Shown here one piece after another: positions 59,724 to 64,000 of a DNA stretch of 64,000 nucleotides. The notes under the pieces are model-generated. The model was not told the origin of the DNA. It made no database searches and saw nothing but the letters and a program-made list of their open reading frames with translations. A program made the translations under genes and the position numbers. Positions within the stretch are counted from its first letter, which is position 1; every line of letters starts with the position of its first letter. Source of the stretch: Leishmania mexicana MHOM/GT/2001/U1103 (lineage: Eukaryota > Euglenozoa > Kinetoplastea > Trypanosomatida > Trypanosomatidae). The stretch lies in NCBI RefSeq assembly GCF_000234665.1, contig NC_018324.1, forward strand, positions 1,353,942-1,417,941. Direction: 5' to 3'.

Positions 59724-61607
59724 ATGCGAGCCAGCGTGCGCGTGCGCGACACGCACAAGATTGGATGGCGCACGCGGGCAAAGCGTGCTGTGGAGCGCGC
59801 CATCCACAAGTATGTCCCCGACCCGCGCGACAACCCGCTCACAGAGCTGCCAATGAACTCAGAGGCTTACTCGAAGACGCATCAGCAGCAGGAGGGTAGC
59901 GTGCGCATCGGCATCCGCCCTGGACAGTCGATCGAAGATTACATGGCGGAGCGTGACCGGAAGTGGCTCGATCAGCAGCGCCTCATTTTCGAGCAGCGCG
60001 TCAAGGAGGACCACCTTCCGACTACCAAAGATGGCCTTCCATTCGTCGGTGCAGGTTCGCGAGAGCACTACATGAACATCGACTCGGCGAACAAGCTTGT
60101 GCACACCCCTGAGCCGAAAGACTACGAGATAGACGAGGAAACGGTGCTGCTGCGGCGCCAACTACAGGTGGAGAATGAGGCCGAGTATCGCAAGTTCGTG
60201 GCGGAAGCAAAGCGATCCGACATCGCCGCACAAGAGACGCGCAAGCGGCGTCTCCCGCACCCAAGTGACCCAAACTACGACCCCTTCAAGCTGACGCCGG
60301 GGTACCGTCCGCAGGATAGCACGGCGCTGGCGCAATGGCTGAAGCGCCAGCGGGAGTCTGGCAAGTCGGCAAGCGGCCTCTCGCTGCAGACGAAGGAGGG
60401 CCAGGAGCGTTTCTACAACGAGGAAAAGATGGCGACACAGTACAACGCGAACCCGTTCGCCAATCGCATCGAGACGCCGCGCGGCATGTCGACGATGCGC
60501 GTTACTGCGTACTCCCCCGACAGCGTCTTCATCAACGACAGGGAGGTGATCGGGTCGTGCATCGTGACGGAGAAAGGGTACTACCACTGGAATGTGGGCA
60601 GTTTTGAGGAGGTGAATGAGCGGACTCTCGCGGTGCTGCTTCACATGTACCCGGTGCCGGATGTGGTGTTCCTCGGCACTGGCCGAAACCTGCACTTCAT
60701 CGACGAGGATCTGCGCATCGCCTTTCAGAAACGCGGCACGGTGATTCACTGCTTGACCACTCCCCAAGCATGTGGTCATTTTGGCGTCCAGCTCTCCGTG
60801 TCACGCCGCTCCGCCCTGGCGATCATCAACCCTATCCCGACCAACGGCTACGGGGTGGAGTGCTTTGGCGACTTTGTGGAGAACGACATGTTCTCCTTGT
60901 CCGACACCCAGCTCGGCATTTCACCGATGCGCCAGTTTTCGCCGTCCCTCTTCCGGCAGAACAAGGTCGCGGAGAAGTACAGGGCAACCCAGGGCACCGG
61001 TATTGGCCCACAATATCACCAGCTAAGCGACGGTCGTCTTGTGCGTCCTGGAACGAGCCACACAAAGCTGCTGCCGATGCTTGAGCCGGGCGAGACGGTG
61101 GACTGGGAGAAGCTCCCGTCTTACTACCATTGGTACCCGAAGGAGGAGCTGCACGACTACATCGAGAACACGACGTGGCGCGAAATCAAGGGCAGGCCGA
61201 CCGGCGAGCCGCTGGAGAAGCGCCTCAGAAAGGCGATATCCGGCGGCACCTTCGAGAAGGACGAGACCCCGGAGCCAGACCTCATGCCGTGGAACTCGGC
61301 CACGATACCGATCACCAAGTTTCCACACGAGCGCAACGACGACGAAATCGTCGTCGTGGACCCCAAGACAGGCCGCATCATCGGGATGGAGCGCGAAACA
61401 TACGAGCGCTGGAAGCGCATGATGGAGGAGCGCCGCGCGGGCTTGCCCGAGAGCGACCCGGTCGAGTACGATCAGGAGCGCTACGTTACCAACAAGGACG
61501 GTGTCGTCTTCGACCTCTCCAAGATGAAGTACCGGCCTATCTTCGAGGGACGCTGGAACGCGCGCCGGCAACAGAGTACCGGGCGCACGAACCCAATCAT
61601 GACATAG
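59724..61607 (+). CDS. Protein with NDUFAF3/Mth938-like (DUF498) domain (627 aa)
   Basis: Residues ~259-372 match the Mth938/DUF498 fold of NDUFAF3: SVFINDREVIGSCIV, HWNVGSFEEVNE, PDVVFLGTGRN and CGHFGVQLSVSRRSALAI occur in family order. NDUFAF3 assembles the Q module of mitochondrial complex I together with NDUFAF4. Here the domain sits inside a much longer, highly charged protein: a ~250-aa N-terminal arm and a ~250-aa C-terminal arm rich in Arg, Glu, Pro and Tyr, without low-complexity repeats. Such extensions are typical of kinetoplastid mitoribosomal and respiratory assembly proteins. The Arg-rich start (MRASVRVRDTHKIGWRTRAK) suits mitochondrial import. Exact role is inference; see also the NDUFAF6-like gene at 4898-6790. 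Confidence 0.8.
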   Translation: MRASVRVRDTHKIGWRTRAKRAVERAIHKYVPDPRDNPLTELPMNSEAYSKTHQQQEGSVRIGIRPGQSIEDYMAERDRKWLDQQRLIFEQRVKEDHLPTTKDGLPFVGAGSREHYMNIDSANKLVHTPEPKDYEIDEETVLLRRQLQVENEAEYRKFVAEAKRSDIAAQETRKRRLPHPSDPNYDPFKLTPGYRPQDSTALAQWLKRQRESGKSASGLSLQTKEGQERFYNEEKMATQYNANPFANRIETPRGMSTMRVTAYSPDSVFINDREVIGSCIVTEKGYYHWNVGSFEEVNERTLAVLLHMYPVPDVVFLGTGRNLHFIDEDLRIAFQKRGTVIHCLTTPQACGHFGVQLSVSRRSALAIINPIPTNGYGVECFGDFVENDMFSLSDTQLGISPMRQFSPSLFRQNKVAEKYRATQGTGIGPQYHQLSDGRLVRPGTSHTKLLPMLEPGETVDWEKLPSYYHWYPKEELHDYIENTTWREIKGRPTGEPLEKRLRKAISGGTFEKDETPEPDLMPWNSATIPITKFPHERNDDEIVVVDPKTGRIIGMERETYERWKRMMEERRAGLPESDPVEYDQERYVTNKDGVVFDLSKMKYRPIFEGRWNARRQQSTGRTNPIMT

Positions 61608-62693
61608 GCGCTGGAAATGGTTTGTGGCTGCAAGCGGTGAGAAGAGGGAGATGGAAACTCACGAGGAGGGGGAGGGGGACGGACAATGGTGGTGCCTAAG
61701 TGCTCATTTATGTCTTTTCCAAGAGCCAGTGCTCTTCTCCCTGGATCTTCTCTATCTTTTCTCACTCGCGCCTGCAGCGCTGCCCGATCTGTTGCTCGTG
61801 TGCGTACGTATCTCGTTCTCTGTGTGCGTGTGCTCTTCCTCGTGTCTCTCCAGCTTTCAGTTTCTTAATTCTTGCTCGCCTCCACGCACGCACGCTGGAC
61901 AAGGCCAGATGGCGAAGTCGGGTATCTGCTACTGCTTTTTCCTTCTTCCTGCTCGGAGACCGAATGCGGTGCGGAATCGATGGGGACGGTACGGCAGGAG
62001 GCAATGATGGACGTATGGTCAGTGCGCGGAGCGCGGGTGGCGGTGGGGGCGGTTTTGTGTGCTTTGTGCATCGCTTCTGTTCACATTGAAGCTCGCCGAC
62101 GCACTTGCGAGAACGGAAGAGGTGACACATCACGAAAAAGGGAAGGCGAGGGGGGCGGCGAAACGCCACCAGTGGGGTGGGTGGCTAGGTGGGGAAAGGG
62201 CTTGCGGCAGCAGTAGATTTGTCAAGCGCGCAGTGCTCGGGTGTTTGATGTGCGTTCGCATCCCGGCGCTTGTGTGATTCTCTGCCTTGTGATGAGCCGC
62301 GTCCCGTTCATGTTGGCCGATTGCGCGTTGCGCACATCCGTGGCCGTCGAGGGACGTCTTCTCTGCTCGCTGAGACACACCCGAAAGGGACCGTTCCACG
62401 TTCGTACATTCACTTCGAACTAGAACTCGGTACATTTTCTTTCTTCCCCCGTTTCTGCTCACCTTTCTCGTGTGCTTCTCCCCCCTCGTTCTCTCGTGCG
62501 TATTTTCTTTTTATTCCCCGTGTATGGGATTTGTGTCAGACGGTAACGGCAGAGTTTTGCACACCCGTCCTTCTCTGAAAGGGAGCTGCGGACGCTCACC
62601 ACTGAGTCGACGCTGTGCGCCCGTTGTATTGGCTTTGAATCAGCTTCTACACGAACGCACGCGTACAAGACTTCGGACGGACATGGGGAGGCC
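61608..62693. other. Intergenic/UTR spacer
   Basis: No supported gene. The right part carries a long C/T tract (62438-62518) followed by AG at 62538-62539. An out-of-frame ATG at 62683 precedes the next gene. Confidence 0.6.
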
Positions 62694-63239
62694 ATGCTTG
62701 TCATTGAAGGAACGAATGGCCCACTCTTTAGCGTAGCTAAGTCGGCGGCCGCCATCGCGTACTTGTCGACGCACTACCCTCAGTGCAAAAAGCGCGGCTC
62801 TGGGTGGCAGCTGAGCGTCGAAGAAGTCAGCCTGCTTCAATCCCAGCTGCGGCGGACCGACGGCGTGCATTTTGCGTCTGCGGACACAAAGGAGCAGTTT
62901 GAGGTACTCCGCAAGAGATACGCACGAGACTGTGTCGTGTACGCCGCTCTCACCATAGACCACGGCTACAGGCTCCGCCATGGAAGCCAGTTTGGCGCCA
63001 ACTACATCGGCTACCAGGATGTGGGGACGCACGGCGAGTGCCTGTTGTTCACTGGGCCGCTCGCTGAGCTTGAACAAGTGCGGGCCGTGCGCATCGCGCG
63101 AAGTGTGGGGAAGCGGGCGATGTTGGTGACCCTGCAAGAGGGCGACAGCGGCTGCTCACCCACCGTTACTGTGACGGACCTCATGGCTGATTCTTTCACC
63201 GACCTCCGACGTCCGCACAAGTCATGCCGAAACGAGTAG
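62694..63239 (+). CDS. tRNA-splicing endonuclease-like subunit (SEN family, 181 aa)
   Basis: The C-terminal half resembles the catalytic domain of tRNA intron endonucleases: YAALTIDHGYRLRHGSQFGA is followed by NYIGYQDVGTHGECLLFTG. Candidate catalytic residues are Y107, H113 and K140, in the canonical Tyr-His-Lys order, although the Tyr-His spacing is shorter than in Sen34/Sen2. The N-terminal ~60 residues contain the short LSVEEVSLLQ helix often found before this domain. The enzyme would excise the intron of tRNA-Tyr, the only intron-bearing tRNA known in these parasites. Length is that of a minimal archaeal-type subunit. CLP1 lies two genes upstream in the same unit. Confidence 0.75.
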   Translation: MLVIEGTNGPLFSVAKSAAAIAYLSTHYPQCKKRGSGWQLSVEEVSLLQSQLRRTDGVHFASADTKEQFEVLRKRYARDCVVYAALTIDHGYRLRHGSQFGANYIGYQDVGTHGECLLFTGPLAELEQVRAVRIARSVGKRAMLVTLQEGDSGCSPTVTVTDLMADSFTDLRRPHKSCRNE

Positions 63240-64000
63240 GGGCGGCGCGTGGGGACTGCGCGACGCACTGGAGCGTATGTGTCGATGTCTAGCATTCACT
63301 CAACTCCTCCCCCTCCCCCCGCACAAACACATACACTCGGTGTATGTCCTAATGCATCTTCCTAGCAGCCAATATGCGGGACTTTTCGAACCCATTTGTT
63401 CTCTGCTAATCCGCTCTGTGTTTGCTTGTGTCGTGGTGGTGGAGGGATCCTCGGTGCCTTTTCCCCTCGAGATGCCGCGAATTGTTGCCTGCTATGCAAC
63501 GAAACATGACACCTTTTTCGTCTTGTGGGCGTGGTGCTCCTGTGCTGCGCGTCGGTAGCGGACGGACTGGAGATGATAGCGGCGAGAGAGACAAGGGCTG
63601 TGGTGCACTACTCGTGCTACTCTTCCTTAGCCTAGCGCACTCAAGGGCAACACACAACATGCACAGCGTGGCCATGCTCACAGCGTTTTGGGCGGTGACT
63701 AAGCAACACGGCCTGAACTCTTGAATGTGGACGGCATCGTGGCGGTATTGGAGCCCCCCAGCCGTGGTGCACTCTGCGCTCACGCCTCTCGCCGCACTCC
63801 CCCTTTGTGCGTTTACAAGGAATGCACCCGTACCCTGCTCCAGCCTCTCTCTCTGTCACCTCTCACCACTCTCCTCCTGCCCGCCTGCCTCACCCCTTTT
63901 TCTGCCTCGCCTGACTTTTTATGGTTTCGTTTTGGTCGTCTGGGCGGGGTGCTTCCACCCCTGCCCGCTCGCTGTCCCGCTCACCTCCACTCCTCCCCTT
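63240..64000. other. Right flank, no gene seen
   Basis: No supported CDS. The last ~170 bases (63835-64000) are strongly C/T-rich, which suggests a polypyrimidine tract upstream of a plus-strand gene beyond the window. Confidence 0.55.

Overview
The window is nuclear DNA of a trypanosomatid, almost certainly Leishmania or a very close relative. The evidence is intron-free genes packed head to tail on one strand, long UTR spacers full of (GT)n/(CA)n and homopolymer runs, pyrimidine tracts followed by AG upstream of ORFs (spliced-leader trans-splicing sites), and a typical gene set: Leishmania-type cysteine synthase, trypanosomatid STE11 kinase, CLP1, tectonic. From memory of L. major gene order, the cysteine synthase suggests synteny with L. 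major chromosome 36. The species cannot be fixed from the sequence; the subgenus Viannia is possible but unproven.

Layout. Every gene from 337 to 37431 is on the minus strand and every gene from 38336 to 63239 is on the plus strand. The roughly 0.9-kb gap at 37432-38335 is therefore a divergent strand-switch region, where two polycistronic units are expected to start. Minus-strand unit, read outward from the switch: Nudix hydrolase, tectonic, a small basic protein, a WD40 protein, a small J-like protein, a single-pass membrane protein, an EF-hand protein, an F-box protein, an unknown protein with a Cys/His cluster, cysteine synthase, a DUF2009/UPF0652 protein, the SRP receptor alpha subunit, a small Cys-rich protein, an NDUFAF6-like protein and a large Ser/Pro-rich protein. 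Plus-strand unit: an unknown protein, a calmodulin-like protein, a PAS/two-component-like/STE11 kinase, a Nup155-like nucleoporin, a small unknown protein, a 7.8-kb gene-free stretch, CLP1, a protein with an NDUFAF3/Mth938-like domain and a tRNA-splicing-endonuclease-like protein.

Repeats and assembly. Two nearly identical 574-bp elements (27949-28522 and 33436-34009) lie in opposite orientation and flank a 4.9-kb block of four genes; they look like SIDER-type degenerate retroposons. A 100-N gap (36401-36500) is bordered by a 357-bp direct duplication (36044-36400 = 36501-36857), best explained as two overlapping contigs that were not merged.

Functional themes. Two mitochondrial complex I assembly-factor homologues (NDUFAF6-like and NDUFAF3-like) and two proteins of tRNA/mRNA processing (CLP1 and a SEN-type endonuclease subunit) occur here. 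The most unusual gene is the 977-aa kinase at 40684-43617, which places two membrane segments, a PAS-like domain, a histidine-kinase-ATPase-like region and a receiver-like region ahead of a complete STE11-type Ser/Thr kinase. Genes within about 8 kb of the strand switch look less GC-rich at third codon positions than the outer genes.
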